Shown: positions 27,181 to 36,253 of the stretch, piece after piece
How the letters are laid out: each line of letters opens with the position of its first letter
Position numbering within the stretch: position 1 is the stretch's first letter
From: Spirosoma endophyticum
GTDB taxonomy: Bacteria; Bacteroidota; Bacteroidia; Cytophagales; Spirosomataceae
Length of the DNA: 64,000 nt
Direction of reading: 5' to 3'
Assembly (NCBI RefSeq): GCF_900112365.1
Contig: NZ_FOLQ01000001.1
Coordinates: 62,001 to 126,000, forward strand
Notes under the pieces: model-generated
Databases searched by the model: none
Told to the model about the DNA's origin: nothing
What the model saw: only the letters and a program-made list of their open reading frames with translations
Made by a program: the position numbers and the translations under genes

Positions 27181-27723
27181 ATGCCGATCTGTCGTAAACG
27201 ACTCATTTTGGTACTGGGGATTCTGGTCGCTACCGTCGGAAATAGCCGCGCTCAGTCAGCGCCCGACCTGCGCCAGATACGCTGGGGCTATTCCAAAAAA
27301 CAAGTTAGAGAGGCTGAAGAAAAAAAGCCGACGTCCACCCGAAGCGATAAGCTAATCTATGCTCAGGTGCCGATTGGTAGTCGGATGGTGGGTCTCGAAT
27401 ACGAGTTTAACGGCGATTCACTACTCTCGGCATCCTACTATTATTACGTAAACGCATCCATTACTCAGTCGGATGTGGTGGCGGCCGCTGCTGAATTTGA
27501 CGCCTTATTAACCGAAAAATACGGGCCGGGGAAAACAGCCAAAGTGGGGGAGATCAAACAGACGCTATGGATGACACCAAGAACGCGTATCAGTCTGGCC
27601 TTAGGCAACGTGGACAAAGGCTGGTCGGTAGAACTGGTTTATTTGTGCCGCGTCTGTTCAGGCGACGTTCAGGCCATGCCGAAGGAAGAATTTAAGCCGC
27701 GTAAAGAGATCAAGGATTTTTAA
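27181..27723 (+). CDS. Secreted hypothetical protein
   Basis: About 180 residues from ATG 27181 (a GTG at 27163 is in frame). A signal peptide is clear (RKRLILVLGILVATVGNSRAQ). The mature part starts APDLRQIRWGYSKKQVREAEE, a motif that resembles the start of several small periplasmic proteins (wG.sk.evk..E), followed by alternating strand and helix segments and a CRVC pair near the end that could form a disulfide. No function is recognised. Confidence 0.65.
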   Translation: MPICRKRLILVLGILVATVGNSRAQSAPDLRQIRWGYSKKQVREAEEKKPTSTRSDKLIYAQVPIGSRMVGLEYEFNGDSLLSASYYYYVNASITQSDVVAAAAEFDALLTEKYGPGKTAKVGEIKQTLWMTPRTRISLALGNVDKGWSVELVYLCRVCSGDVQAMPKEEFKPRKEIKDF

Positions 27724-27967
27724 GAATCAAGATAAACGTCGAAAAGGCGTTATTAACAGACTAAAGAATAAAGAATTGCGATACGCGTTAATTCTATGAA
27801 ATCTGGGGGATGCGAACGTAGTACGTTTGGTTTTTCGTTCAGTTGTAAAAATTTTGGTACAATTTTTTAAAGGGCCAGCTACTTGGTTAATTCGCTATGA
27901 AACAGTGGATTAGTTGACTAGTTGGTCTCTTTTTGTAATTTCCTGCCGCCCTACTAGTTATCATTGT

Positions 27968-30900
27968 ATGAAATTTTCTTCCGGACGTTTGTATTTGCCT
28001 GGCGCATCCGTCATGCTATTACTGCTGTTCACCCGCTTATACATCAATTTATTGCCAGCCCTGAATCAGGCGAAACAGGCGTATGCAAATGGTCAGGCGC
28101 TGACGGTAGAAACAGGCCTAAAACCGGGTGCGATTCAACGGTTGCTCACCACGGGTAATTACTACACCGATCCACGGGACGTAGCACTCGTGGCCGACTC
28201 GCTGCCCGCCAAACTCGCACAGAATGGTACGTTAGATAATCTAGGAGCCCTGAACAAGCGGCAATTTTCGGTGCTGGCTCCGGTGGCCTGGCGTAGTCGA
28301 GTTGGCGGAGCTGATTTTCGAAGCCGCTTGCAGTTATCGCGTCAACAGATGGGTTTCGATTCGGTGCTGTACAATCGGGAGTTGACGAATCCCAAGCCGT
28401 ATCCGTCCGTCGTGAACACGGGAAGTGGTCCGGTGGCCATGTCGGGCCGGGTAGTCCGGGACGATCGACCCATGGCGGGCGTCCTGATGCAGCTCAAACG
28501 GCATCCGGCGACGGCCCAGCCCGATACGCTTCCCGATCGATTTATTTACGCCCGTACGGAGGCCGATGGCCAATTTTCGTTTACGGGCCTGAAGTCTGGT
28601 GCTGGCTATAGCGTTGTTCCCCTCAAACCCGGATTTGAGTTTGGTAGTCGACGCGGTACGGCCCGGCTCGCCCGCGATCAGTCGTTTTCGTTTGACGCCC
28701 GCCCGCATTACATCCGGCTAATCGGATCGACGGTGTATGGACAACTCAAAACAGATCATGCCCTTACCGTTCGGACGCCTGCTACGTATGGCTGGCAGTT
28801 CTGGAGAATTGTACTTAGTTTTTTCCTGGCCTTCTGGGCTGTGCAGTGGATCTGGGCACTTCGGCGTTTTCAACCCGATCCGTTGCTGTTGCCGATCCTG
28901 ATGCTGCTCACCGGCTTATCGGTGTTGACGTTACTCGCCATTCAGGACCCGTTGCAGGACACGCTCTATGCCGCCCAAACCGTTCAGGGGATCGCCCTTG
29001 GTCTGGTGGGGATGACCATTTTGTCGCAACTAAATATCGGTCGCTTCTACACTACGTGGTGGTTTGACGGACTGTTTGCGTTTCGGAATCGGTCGTCGGT
29101 TCGGTTATCGGGCTGGACATGGCTGGTGCTGGCCGTTGGCCTGGCCGGTCTGACTTTGTTAGCTGGTTCGGGACCGGAAGGGAGCGGGGTGCGGGTAAAC
29201 TTATCGATTCTGGGTTTGACGTTTCAGCCCAGCGAAATCACCAAATACTTGCTGTTACTCTTCTTTGCCGGTTTTTTTGCAGCCAACGAACAGCAAATCC
29301 GACAATTGCCCGATTTGCGCTGGCGTTTTACCGTGAGTTTCGGCGCACTGGCCGGGGCTGGTTTGTTGATGCTCCTTTATCTGTTGCTGGGCGATATGGG
29401 GCCGGCACTGGTCGTCTGTTTTACGTTTTTATTGTTCTACAGCATTGCGCGGGGCAACCTGCCTCTGACACTGGCAACGGGCGTTGGGTATGGTGTAGCG
29501 TTGTGGTTACTGCCGGGCTGGATCGCTACGTTGCTGGCGCTGGTCATCGTCGTTGGTTACATGTATTGGAAAGGCGATGCCCGGTCGGAAACCGGCTTGG
29601 GCTGGCTGGCGTTGCTGGCCGAAGCACCCGTACTGCTGTTACTGGTAATGGCCATGTTTGCCTTTGGTGATCTATTACCGTTCGTGGGGAGCCGCTTGGC
29701 CGACCGCAAAGCGATGTGGCTCAACCCCTGGAACAATGATGTGTATGGGGGCGATCATCTGGCACACGGATTCTGGGCGCTGGCCTCCGGTGGCTGGTCG
29801 GGGCAGGGACTGGGCAAGGCCTTTGCCAACGCCATACCGGCCGCCCATACCGACATGATTCTACCCAGCTTAGGCGAAGAATTGGGTGGTCTGGGCGTCG
29901 TATGCGTTTTTCTCCTGTTCGGCGTATTGCTGCATCGGATTTTTCTTCACGCCCGGCGGGCGGGTCAGCCATTCAGCTTTTTTCTGACCGCTGGCATTGC
30001 CATAGCGACGGGTGTTCAGTTTCTGATTATCGCAGGTGGTTCCATTGGGTTACTACCACTTACGGGCATCAGTGTACCGTTTCTGAGCTACGGAAAAATC
30101 TCACTTATCATTAACCTGACGGCGATGGGAGCCGTATTTAGTGTGGCCCACCGACCGGGGCAAGTGGCTCAGCGCGAATACCTTGAGAGGCATTACGACG
30201 TAGTGCTGATGGCAGGCATCACCGGGTTTCTCGCAGGCGTCGTGGTGCTCATCGGGCACTTGTTACCCATCGTTGGCTGGCGCGGAAGCGAGTACATTGT
30301 GCGGCCCGCACGGGTGGTTACGCGCAACGGCGATCCGGTGTATAGCTACAACCCCCGTATTGAACGACTGACGAGAGCACTGGCCGCGGGCACGATCTAC
30401 GACCGGAATGGGCTGGTGCTGGCCACAAGCGAACCCGGTATGGTTACCCGACAGCTCGGTAAATTACAGCAAAGCGGACTAAGTGCAGGTAAGGTTCAGG
30501 CGCTGACGAAGAAACGGCTCCAGCGGTATTATCCCTTCGGCGACCAGCTTTTTTTCTGGCTTGGCGACCTGAATACCCAGCTTTTCTGGGGGCAAAGCAA
30601 CGGCTACTACGCCGAAGCGACGCACCTTAGTGAGTTACGAGGCTTCAACAGTCGCCCCCGAAAGTTGGACCTCGTCACGACCGACTACCGGGCCGACCGC
30701 TTTAGTCCATCCGTTCAGCAAACACGTACGTTGTCGGTCTACGATTACAGTGAACTGGCACCGGCTTTGCGGGCAGGAATCGATAGCCGGGAAGTGGCAG
30801 AGCGCAAAGCCAGGAACCGTGATCTTCACATAAGCGTGAATGCTGAATTACAGGTAGCGATCCAGAACGCGCTCGCTACGTCCGACTACCGCGATAAACG

Positions 30901-31933
30901 TATTTCGGTGGTTGTGCTGGATGCTGGCTCGGGCGACGTACTGGCCTCGGCTATGCACCCCTTGCCAAATCTGCAAACACCCGATGCGATGCTGCTGGCT
31001 GACCGGGACCGACAGAAATTGCCGTATCTCGTGACTGAACGCGATTTGGGCATGACCTACCCAACGGCTCCTGGGTCAACGGCCAAAATCCTGACGGCGA
31101 TGGCCGCCTTCAACAAACTTGGCTCGTCGGCGTCGGATGTTAGCTACCGGATTTCGTGTGAGGAAATTATTCGTCGGGGAACGCGTGAATCGGAACCCTG
31201 TAACGAGTCGGTGGATATGCGTAAGGCAATTGTTCGGTCGAGTAATGTGTATTTTATTCGCACCGCCAACGATAATAAGCTGGATAACGAACTGGCTGAC
31301 CAGTATTTAGCGACGGGCATGAACATTGACTTTGTGGGTGGCTACTCATTTTCGGATACCCGCACGGCAAAAGAGCGTGACCAGATTGAGCAGCACTGGC
31401 GCGATTCGTCGTTTGTCGTTCGTCGGAATTTGTACAACAGCAACCAATATCCCCGACGCTACCGGAGCGAATTTTCAGGACTGGCGTGGGGGCAGGGACA
31501 GTTAACATCAACCCCGGTGGCACTAGCGCGGATGGCTGGTGCCATTGCCAACAAAGGCATCCTGCAGCCGTCGCGCTACGTCCTGAATCGGGCTGGTACC
31601 CAGCAACCCGTGCCTGCGGGAAGCCGAATTGCCCGTCAGGCAGACTACGCTGAGCAACTGGAATCGTTTATGATTGATCAATCGAACTCGGGACGTAGTA
31701 AAATTAGTATAGCCAAAGTAGCAGGCAAAACGGGAACGCCCGAACGTATCGTGCAGGGTGTTCGACGGAACGATGGCTGGTATGTGTTTTTTGCTCCCAC
31801 GCCCGACGGTCGGTCGCATACGGTGGTTAGTGTACGCATCGAGCTGGGCGAATCATCGGCCGACGCCGTACAACTGGCAAACAGTGTTGTTGCGCCAATC
31901 CTGAAACAGCGCGGTTATTTGGGGAGTTTTTAA
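27968..31933 (+). CDS. SEDS (FtsW/RodA) glycosyltransferase fused to class B penicillin-binding protein
   Basis: About 1321 residues from ATG 27968. After one N-terminal helix there is a periplasmic segment with a carboxypeptidase-regulatory-like sandwich (AMSGRVVRDDRPMAGVLMQL, residues about 155-245). The SEDS membrane domain follows (about 270-740) with FQPSEITK (near 418), LGDMGPALVV, AHTDMILPSLGEELGGLG (near 623) and GISVPFLSYG. The remainder is a class B transpeptidase: GTIYDRNGLVLAT, active-site STAK (Ser near 1037), SSN (near 1090) and KTGT (near 1253). Thus the glycan polymerase and crosslinking enzyme, which normally form a two-protein complex (RodA-PBP2, FtsW-FtsI), are one chain here. 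All catalytic motifs look intact. The next gene encodes an FHA protein, 39 bases downstream. Confidence 0.93.
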   Translation: MKFSSGRLYLPGASVMLLLLFTRLYINLLPALNQAKQAYANGQALTVETGLKPGAIQRLLTTGNYYTDPRDVALVADSLPAKLAQNGTLDNLGALNKRQFSVLAPVAWRSRVGGADFRSRLQLSRQQMGFDSVLYNRELTNPKPYPSVVNTGSGPVAMSGRVVRDDRPMAGVLMQLKRHPATAQPDTLPDRFIYARTEADGQFSFTGLKSGAGYSVVPLKPGFEFGSRRGTARLARDQSFSFDARPHYIRLIGSTVYGQLKTDHALTVRTPATYGWQFWRIVLSFFLAFWAVQWIWALRRFQPDPLLLPILMLLTGLSVLTLLAIQDPLQDTLYAAQTVQGIALGLVGMTILSQLNIGRFYTTWWFDGLFAFRNRSSVRLSGWTWLVLAVGLAGLTLLAGSGPEGSGVRVNLSILGLTFQPSEITKYLLLLFFAGFFAANEQQIRQLPDLRWRFTVSFGALAGAGLLMLLYLLLGDMGPALVVCFTFLLFYSIARGNLPLTLATGVGYGVALWLLPGWIATLLALVIVVGYMYWKGDARSETGLGWLALLAEAPVLLLLVMAMFAFGDLLPFVGSRLADRKAMWLNPWNNDVYGGDHLAHGFWALASGGWSGQGLGKAFANAIPAAHTDMILPSLGEELGGLGVVCVFLLFGVLLHRIFLHARRAGQPFSFFLTAGIAIATGVQFLIIAGGSIGLLPLTGISVPFLSYGKISLIINLTAMGAVFSVAHRPGQVAQREYLERHYDVVLMAGITGFLAGVVVLIGHLLPIVGWRGSEYIVRPARVVTRNGDPVYSYNPRIERLTRALAAGTIYDRNGLVLATSEPGMVTRQLGKLQQSGLSAGKVQALTKKRLQRYYPFGDQLFFWLGDLNTQLFWGQSNGYYAEATHLSELRGFNSRPRKLDLVTTDYRADRFSPSVQQTRTLSVYDYSELAPALRAGIDSREVAERKARNRDLHISVNAELQVAIQNALATSDYRDKRISVVVLDAGSGDVLASAMHPLPNLQTPDAMLLADRDRQKLPYLVTERDLGMTYPTAPGSTAKILTAMAAFNKLGSSASDVSYRISCEEIIRRGTRESEPCNESVDMRKAIVRSSNVYFIRTANDNKLDNELADQYLATGMNIDFVGGYSFSDTRTAKERDQIEQHWRDSSFVVRRNLYNSNQYPRRYRSEFSGLAWGQGQLTSTPVALARMAGAIANKGILQPSRYVLNRAGTQQPVPAGSRIARQADYAEQLESFMIDQSNSGRSKISIAKVAGKTGTPERIVQGVRRNDGWYVFFAPTPDGRSHTVVSVRIELGESSADAVQLANSVVAPILKQRGYLGSF

Positions 31934-31972
31934 CAAGGTTCTCACTCGGCGAGGTCAAACAAATAGAACAAC

Positions 31973-32863
31973 ATGAGCATTCTCGATAACGTCAAAAACC
32001 TATTCGGGTTTACACCGTCCCAACCCGCTCCAGCCGTCAACGCGACGGAGGCACCGGCTGAACCCGTTGCAGAAACGCCTAAACCAGCACCGCAGGGACC
32101 ACCCCCGGCTGGACAGCGACGGGATCAGTTACTCCGGTTTATTGTCGATAAATTACGGCCTTACCAGAATGAGCCGGAAACGACGCCTTCGGGTTTCAAG
32201 CTATGCATTGTTCCTGAAAACGGAGAGGAAGAAGAGCTGTACCGAGTTGCTTTATGGGATAGTCAGCCGGGCAAATTTCAGAAAGAATTAAGTCGGCAAC
32301 TAGCTGATAATTATATCAAATTACCCAAAAACTGGCGATTTGAGTATACTTTTTATTCAGATGCGCTACCGGATTGCACGTATCGCGAAGGTAACCTGGG
32401 TTTACTTGTGCTGGATGATTCGAAACCAACGGGCCCGCCCAAACGGGCCCGCATATCGGCATTGGTTGGCCAGACGGAACAGACCGATTACACGCTTGAT
32501 CCAGCCCAGAAAACCATGTTCTGCATTGGGCGGGGGCATTCAGTTCAGACGACGTCGGGGCGGGTACGAACCAATGATATTGTGATCCTCAATGACGACG
32601 ACCCGGCGTTTACGGCTGAAAAGGGGAGGGGCAACGGAGCCGTGAGCCGTTCCCACGCAACCATCCGTTACGATGTAGCACAGCAACGGTACGCGCTCCT
32701 TGTCGATCCGGGCGGACTGCCATCCAGTGGCAATAAAACCAAAGTTTTCCATCCCGACGACACCATCGAACGGGCCGACATTCCCGGCATGGGCTACCCG
32801 CTTCAGCACGGCGATCAGATTGAGCTGGGTGGCGAAGTTGTGCTGTTATTTGAGCTTTATTGA
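31973..32863 (+). CDS. FHA-domain protein
   Basis: A 296-residue cytoplasmic protein. The N-terminus is Pro/Ala/Glu-rich and probably disordered (residues 12-50), a middle region of about 130 residues has no family I recognise, and a forkhead-associated domain lies at the C-terminus (CIGRGHSV, AVSRSHATIRYD, LVDPGG...GNKTKV, LQHGDQIELGGEVVLLFEL). FHA domains bind phosphothreonine peptides. It is 39 bases behind the SEDS-PBP fusion and very likely co-transcribed. In Actinobacteria FHA proteins sit next to rodA and pbpA and link Ser/Thr kinase signalling to wall growth, so a comparable regulatory role here is an inference. Confidence 0.9.
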   Translation: MSILDNVKNLFGFTPSQPAPAVNATEAPAEPVAETPKPAPQGPPPAGQRRDQLLRFIVDKLRPYQNEPETTPSGFKLCIVPENGEEEELYRVALWDSQPGKFQKELSRQLADNYIKLPKNWRFEYTFYSDALPDCTYREGNLGLLVLDDSKPTGPPKRARISALVGQTEQTDYTLDPAQKTMFCIGRGHSVQTTSGRVRTNDIVILNDDDPAFTAEKGRGNGAVSRSHATIRYDVAQQRYALLVDPGGLPSSGNKTKVFHPDDTIERADIPGMGYPLQHGDQIELGGEVVLLFELY

Positions 32864-32868
32864 AAGTT

Positions 32869-32947
32869 TATTGTCCACAGCGGCACAGAGAAAACAGAAT
32901 TTAAATTTCAGAGTAACTAACTTTTAATTCTCTGTGCCTCTGTGGAC
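32869..32947. repeat. CACAGAG-family inverted repeat
   Basis: Outer arms TGTCCACAGCGGCACAGAGA and its complement near 32928-32947 match at 19 of 20 positions, with an AT-rich centre containing a further ACAG unit. It begins just after the FHA stop codon and lies 65 bases before the DUF885 gene, so it may act as a weak terminator for the wall-synthesis operon. Confidence 0.75.
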
Positions 32948-33012
32948 AAAAACATTTACTTCCGAAATATTAAAACTTACCTTTCACCTCCAACAAACAC
33001 CTGACACTACGT

Positions 33013-34788
33013 ATGAGAAAGCGTATTTTACTACCCCTGATTATGGCGACGCTCATTGGTTGCAACTCCAACAAAAGCGAAAATTCTACGGCCGATCCCG
33101 GCTTTGCGACCGTTCTGGACGACTACTATGAACAACGATTAAAGCTATTTCCCCTGGAGGCTACCAGCCAGGGCGACAATCGCTACAACGACCAGTTACC
33201 CAATGACATTTCGCAGGCATTTCTGGCGCAGACGAAGAGCTTTTATACCGCTATGCTAAATAAACTAAAGCCGTTTGATCGCGAAAAACTGTCGGATGAA
33301 GACAAGATTTCTTACGACATTCTGAAACGCGAACTGGAGCTGCAACTGGAACAATATCCGTTTCATCAGGAAGATATTCCGTTCCACCAGTTCGGTGGTC
33401 TGCCGCTGACGTTTGGGCAATTAGGCAGTGGAGAAGGGGCGCAACCGTTCAAAACGGTAAAAGATTATGACGATTGGTTAAAGCGTGTTTCGGCCTTTGC
33501 TGTTTGGGGTGATACGGCCATCGCTATGTTCCGTAAAGGCATGGCGGCCAACAACGTACTGCCCAAAAGTCTGGTGGTGAAGATGATTCCGCAGATGACC
33601 GATCTGGTCGTGACCGATCCCACAAAAAGCCTGTTCTACGGGCCAATTCAGAAAATGCCTGCGACGTTTAGTGAGGCCGACAAAACCCGACTAACCGCTG
33701 CGTATAAGAAAGCTATCTCGGAGCAAATCGTGCCAACCTATCAAAAGTTAGGCACTTTTTTGAAGAATGAATACCTGCCCAAAGCCCGGACCACGTCGGG
33801 GATTGACGTGTTGCCGAAGGGACCGGAATTATACAAGTATCTGGTTAAAGTTCAGACGACCACCAACGACACGCCGGAGGAAATCTATCAGATCGGCCTG
33901 AAGGAAGTAAGCCGGATTCAGAGCGAGATGGAGAAAGTGAAAACGCAGGTTGGTTTTACCGGTAGTTTGGCTGAGTTTTTTACGCACCTCAAAACCGATA
34001 AAAAATTCTATCCATACAAAAGCCCCAAGGACGTACTGGATGCGTTTAATACCATTCTGGCCAAGATCGAGCCGAATCTGAAAAAGGAGTTTATCAATAC
34101 ACCCAAGTCAAAATTCGAGATTCGGCAAACCGAGAAATTCCGTGAAGCGTCGGCCAGTGCCGAATACAACCAGGCATCGGCCGATGGGAGTCGTCCGGGC
34201 ATTTTCTACGTCCCCATCCCCGATGCGACCAAGTTCAACGTCACCTCGGGCATGGAGTCGCTGTTTCTGCACGAAGCCATTCCGGGTCACCATTATCAAT
34301 TATCGCTGCAACAGGAGAACACCAGTCTACCCAGGTTTCGGCGGTTTGCCTGGTACGGTGCCTACGGCGAAGGCTGGGCTTTGTACTGCGAATCGCTGGG
34401 TAAGGAACTGGGTCTTTATACCGATCCGTATCAATATATGGGGGCTCTGGGCGACGAGATCCACCGGGCTATTCGTCTGGTGGTGGATGTGGGTTTGCAC
34501 ACGAAGCACATGACCCGCGAGCAGGCGATCAAGTACATGATGGACAACGAACCCATTGCGGAGCAGGGCGCTACGGCCGAAATTGAACGCTACATGGCGA
34601 TTCCCGGCCAGGCGCTTTCCTACAAAATTGGCGCGATGAAAATCCGGGCGTTACGGACCAAATATGAACAGGAACTCGGAGCTAAATTTAGTCTGGCAGC
34701 CTTCCACGATGAGTTTCTCAAAGATGGTTGTATGCCGCTGGACGTATTGGAACGCAAAATGGATGCTTGGGCGGAGCGGCAGAAATAA
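33013..34788 (+). CDS. DUF885 family metallopeptidase-like lipoprotein
   Basis: A 591-residue lipoprotein; the lipobox is MATLIGCNSN (Cys near residue 17). The family signature HEAIPGHHYQLSLQQ lies near residue 420 and resembles zinc metallopeptidase HExxH-type motifs, with a possible Glu ligand later in AWYGAYGEGWALYCESLG. The DUF885 family is generally seen as periplasmic or surface peptidases of unknown substrate. It is monocistronic between two inverted repeats, the downstream one being a terminator shared with the opposing phosphatase gene. Confidence 0.88.
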   Translation: MRKRILLPLIMATLIGCNSNKSENSTADPGFATVLDDYYEQRLKLFPLEATSQGDNRYNDQLPNDISQAFLAQTKSFYTAMLNKLKPFDREKLSDEDKISYDILKRELELQLEQYPFHQEDIPFHQFGGLPLTFGQLGSGEGAQPFKTVKDYDDWLKRVSAFAVWGDTAIAMFRKGMAANNVLPKSLVVKMIPQMTDLVVTDPTKSLFYGPIQKMPATFSEADKTRLTAAYKKAISEQIVPTYQKLGTFLKNEYLPKARTTSGIDVLPKGPELYKYLVKVQTTTNDTPEEIYQIGLKEVSRIQSEMEKVKTQVGFTGSLAEFFTHLKTDKKFYPYKSPKDVLDAFNTILAKIEPNLKKEFINTPKSKFEIRQTEKFREASASAEYNQASADGSRPGIFYVPIPDATKFNVTSGMESLFLHEAIPGHHYQLSLQQENTSLPRFRRFAWYGAYGEGWALYCESLGKELGLYTDPYQYMGALGDEIHRAIRLVVDVGLHTKHMTREQAIKYMMDNEPIAEQGATAEIERYMAIPGQALSYKIGAMKIRALRTKYEQELGAKFSLAAFHDEFLKDGCMPLDVLERKMDAWAERQK

Positions 34789-34789
34789 A

Positions 34790-34836
34790 TTGAACGTTAC
34801 AGAGCTGACCGTCTTAGTCGGCTCTGTAACGTTCAA
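34790..34836. terminator. Bidirectional hairpin between convergent genes
   Basis: Arms of 16 bases (TTGAACGTTACAGAGC / GCTCTGTAACGTTCAA) match perfectly around a 15-base loop. It begins one base after the DUF885 stop and ends four bases before the phosphatase stop on the other strand. No T-run follows on either strand, so it may work as a roadblock hairpin or mRNA end stabiliser. Confidence 0.7.
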
Positions 34837-34840
34837 TGCA

Positions 34841-35308
34841 TCATTGAAACATCGTGGCAGGGCGTTGGACATTGAGGGGAATTCCATTGGCCGGCACCGA
34901 CTCCAGATAGGCGGCAAATTCTTTATTGTAAAGAGCTCCCTGCCGCTTGGCACGTAGCAGACGAACGGCCTCTTTGCCACTCAGGCCCAGATACGTTAGA
35001 ACGAGTCCCGCCAGTAAGGCCGAGCGATTATGGCCCATGCCACAATGCGACAAAACCTGATGGCCGCTGTTGATTAAATTGGCGCCCAGCCGGGCTAGAT
35101 CGTGTAATTTTTTGAGGTCAGGCAGGTGTTGATCTTCGAAGGGAAAGAAAATGTAAAGCGTATCATTCATGACTTCTGGAATATTCTGATCCAGCGTACA
35201 ATCCAGATTGAATACAGCGTCAATTGTTAATTGGGAAATGGGGTTCCAATCGTCAATAGAGGGAGAGATAAATAAAGTGCCTTCGTCGGTAATTTGGTAG
35301 AGTTCCAT
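34841..35308 (-). CDS. Dual-specificity/tyrosine phosphatase-like protein
   Basis: A 155-residue protein of the dual-specificity phosphatase fold. The P-loop is HCGMGHNRS, giving Cys89-x5-Arg95, and the general acid loop FPFEDQHLPDL contains an acidic pair. It would remove phosphate from Tyr, Ser/Thr or perhaps phosphoinositide-like substrates in the cytoplasm. No kinase is adjacent, although an FHA gene is 2 kb away. The gene is monocistronic. Confidence 0.85.
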   Translation of the reverse strand: MELYQITDEGTLFISPSIDDWNPISQLTIDAVFNLDCTLDQNIPEVMNDTLYIFFPFEDQHLPDLKKLHDLARLGANLINSGHQVLSHCGMGHNRSALLAGLVLTYLGLSGKEAVRLLRAKRQGALYNKEFAAYLESVPANGIPLNVQRPATMFQ

Positions 35309-35513
35309 TAGTTAATTGTCTTCGTTTTTGGTGTCATAACTGGTTGTATATGAAATACTTGCTGTTATGCTGTTTTTAAAGAGATAGGCAATTCTAATGA
35401 AATAATAAGTACACTGACCGAGTAATTTAATTTAATGGTATGTCGATTAGAGTTAACGGTAGGTGTTGGTTGAAAAAAAGGTGGTAAACACGACTATTTT
35501 CGGCTTCTTAATC

Positions 35514-35557
35514 AAAAAAAGAGCCCGCTGGAAGTCAACTTCCAGCGGGCTCTTTTT
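35514..35557 (-). terminator. Intrinsic terminator of the DUF2911 gene
   Basis: A perfect 14-base stem (GAGCCCGCTGGAAG with its complement) around a four-base TCAA loop, flanked by seven A on one side and five T on the other. On the minus strand it is followed by seven T and lies directly behind the DUF2911 stop codon. It would also work in the plus direction. The rest of 35309-35513 shows no gene. Confidence 0.92.
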
Positions 35558-35570
35558 ATAGAATAGCACC

Positions 35571-36107
35571 TTATTTGATGGAGACGGGAACCTCCACATT
35601 TTCCCAGGTAAGCACAAACCCTTTACCCGTTACGTCGTACTTGAGTTTCTCCGTCATGCTGGCGGCTTTTCCCGCTTTTGCGTCAACCGTCAGTACATCT
35701 TTTGCGGGGTCCATATTCGCATCACCCCCTCGTTTTATGCCCCACTGGCCGGTCTCGGAGTTGAACATAAATTTCCAGTCTTTTTCGCCTGGCACCGCAA
35801 AGAGACTGTACTTGCCCGCCGGTAATTTTTTGCCTTCTACCATAATATCTTTGTCGGTCTCGAAAATGGTCGCTTCGTTTGCCCCGGCCCGCCAGGCTTT
35901 TCCATAGGGTACCAAACTGCCCCAGATATTCCGGCCTTTAACGGATGGGCTGCTATACGTAATGGTAATGGTTGCTCCGCCCACCTTTCCGGAAGCTGTT
36001 GCCGGAGGACTTGGCCGACTGGCTTTGTCGCCCTGCGCCCAGGTTACCGTAGATAACAACAGGCCAAACATTGTTAAAACGAGACCTTTTACGATTATTT
36101 TTTTCAT
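35571..36107 (-). CDS. DUF2911 secreted protein
   Basis: A 178-residue protein with a signal peptide (KIIVKGLVLTMFGLLLSTVTWAQ). The mature region has the DUF2911 pattern: SPPATASGKVGGATITITYSSPSVKGRNIWG, YGKAWRAGANEATIFET and LPAGKYSLFAVPG. The family is a beta-sandwich of unknown function, common in Bacteroidota and exported to the periplasm or beyond. It is transcribed divergently from the metallohydrolase gene and ends in a strong terminator. Confidence 0.9.
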   Translation of the reverse strand: MKKIIVKGLVLTMFGLLLSTVTWAQGDKASRPSPPATASGKVGGATITITYSSPSVKGRNIWGSLVPYGKAWRAGANEATIFETDKDIMVEGKKLPAGKYSLFAVPGEKDWKFMFNSETGQWGIKRGGDANMDPAKDVLTVDAKAGKAASMTEKLKYDVTGKGFVLTWENVEVPVSIK

Positions 36108-36214
36108 GGTTAAACTGGTTTATTGATTTAGATGAGCTACTTTTTACCGGGTAAAGTTAATGGTTTCTCCGTCAGATTTGATTCGATAAATTGACAGGCG
36201 GTATTTGCATTTTT

Positions 36215-36240
36215 GTAGAGACCGGCGGACCGGTTTCTAC
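36215..36240. promoter_or_regulatory. Palindrome before the metallohydrolase gene
   Basis: GTAGAGACCGG and CCGGTTTCTAC match at 10 of 11 positions around a CGGA loop, 13 bases before the ATG at 36254. The position suits an operator or a leader hairpin that affects translation; there is no direct evidence for either. Confidence 0.35.
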
Positions 36241-36253
36241 TAATACATGATCT

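Noticed and set aside
27914-27967. Extended N-terminus of the SEDS-PBP fusion
   Set aside because: The 18 extra residues precede a good membrane-anchor start at 27968 and show no family similarity.
29119-29670. Plus-strand frame inside the SEDS domain
   Set aside because: It overlaps the membrane domain in a different phase and has the Gly/Arg/Trp-rich composition of a shadow frame.
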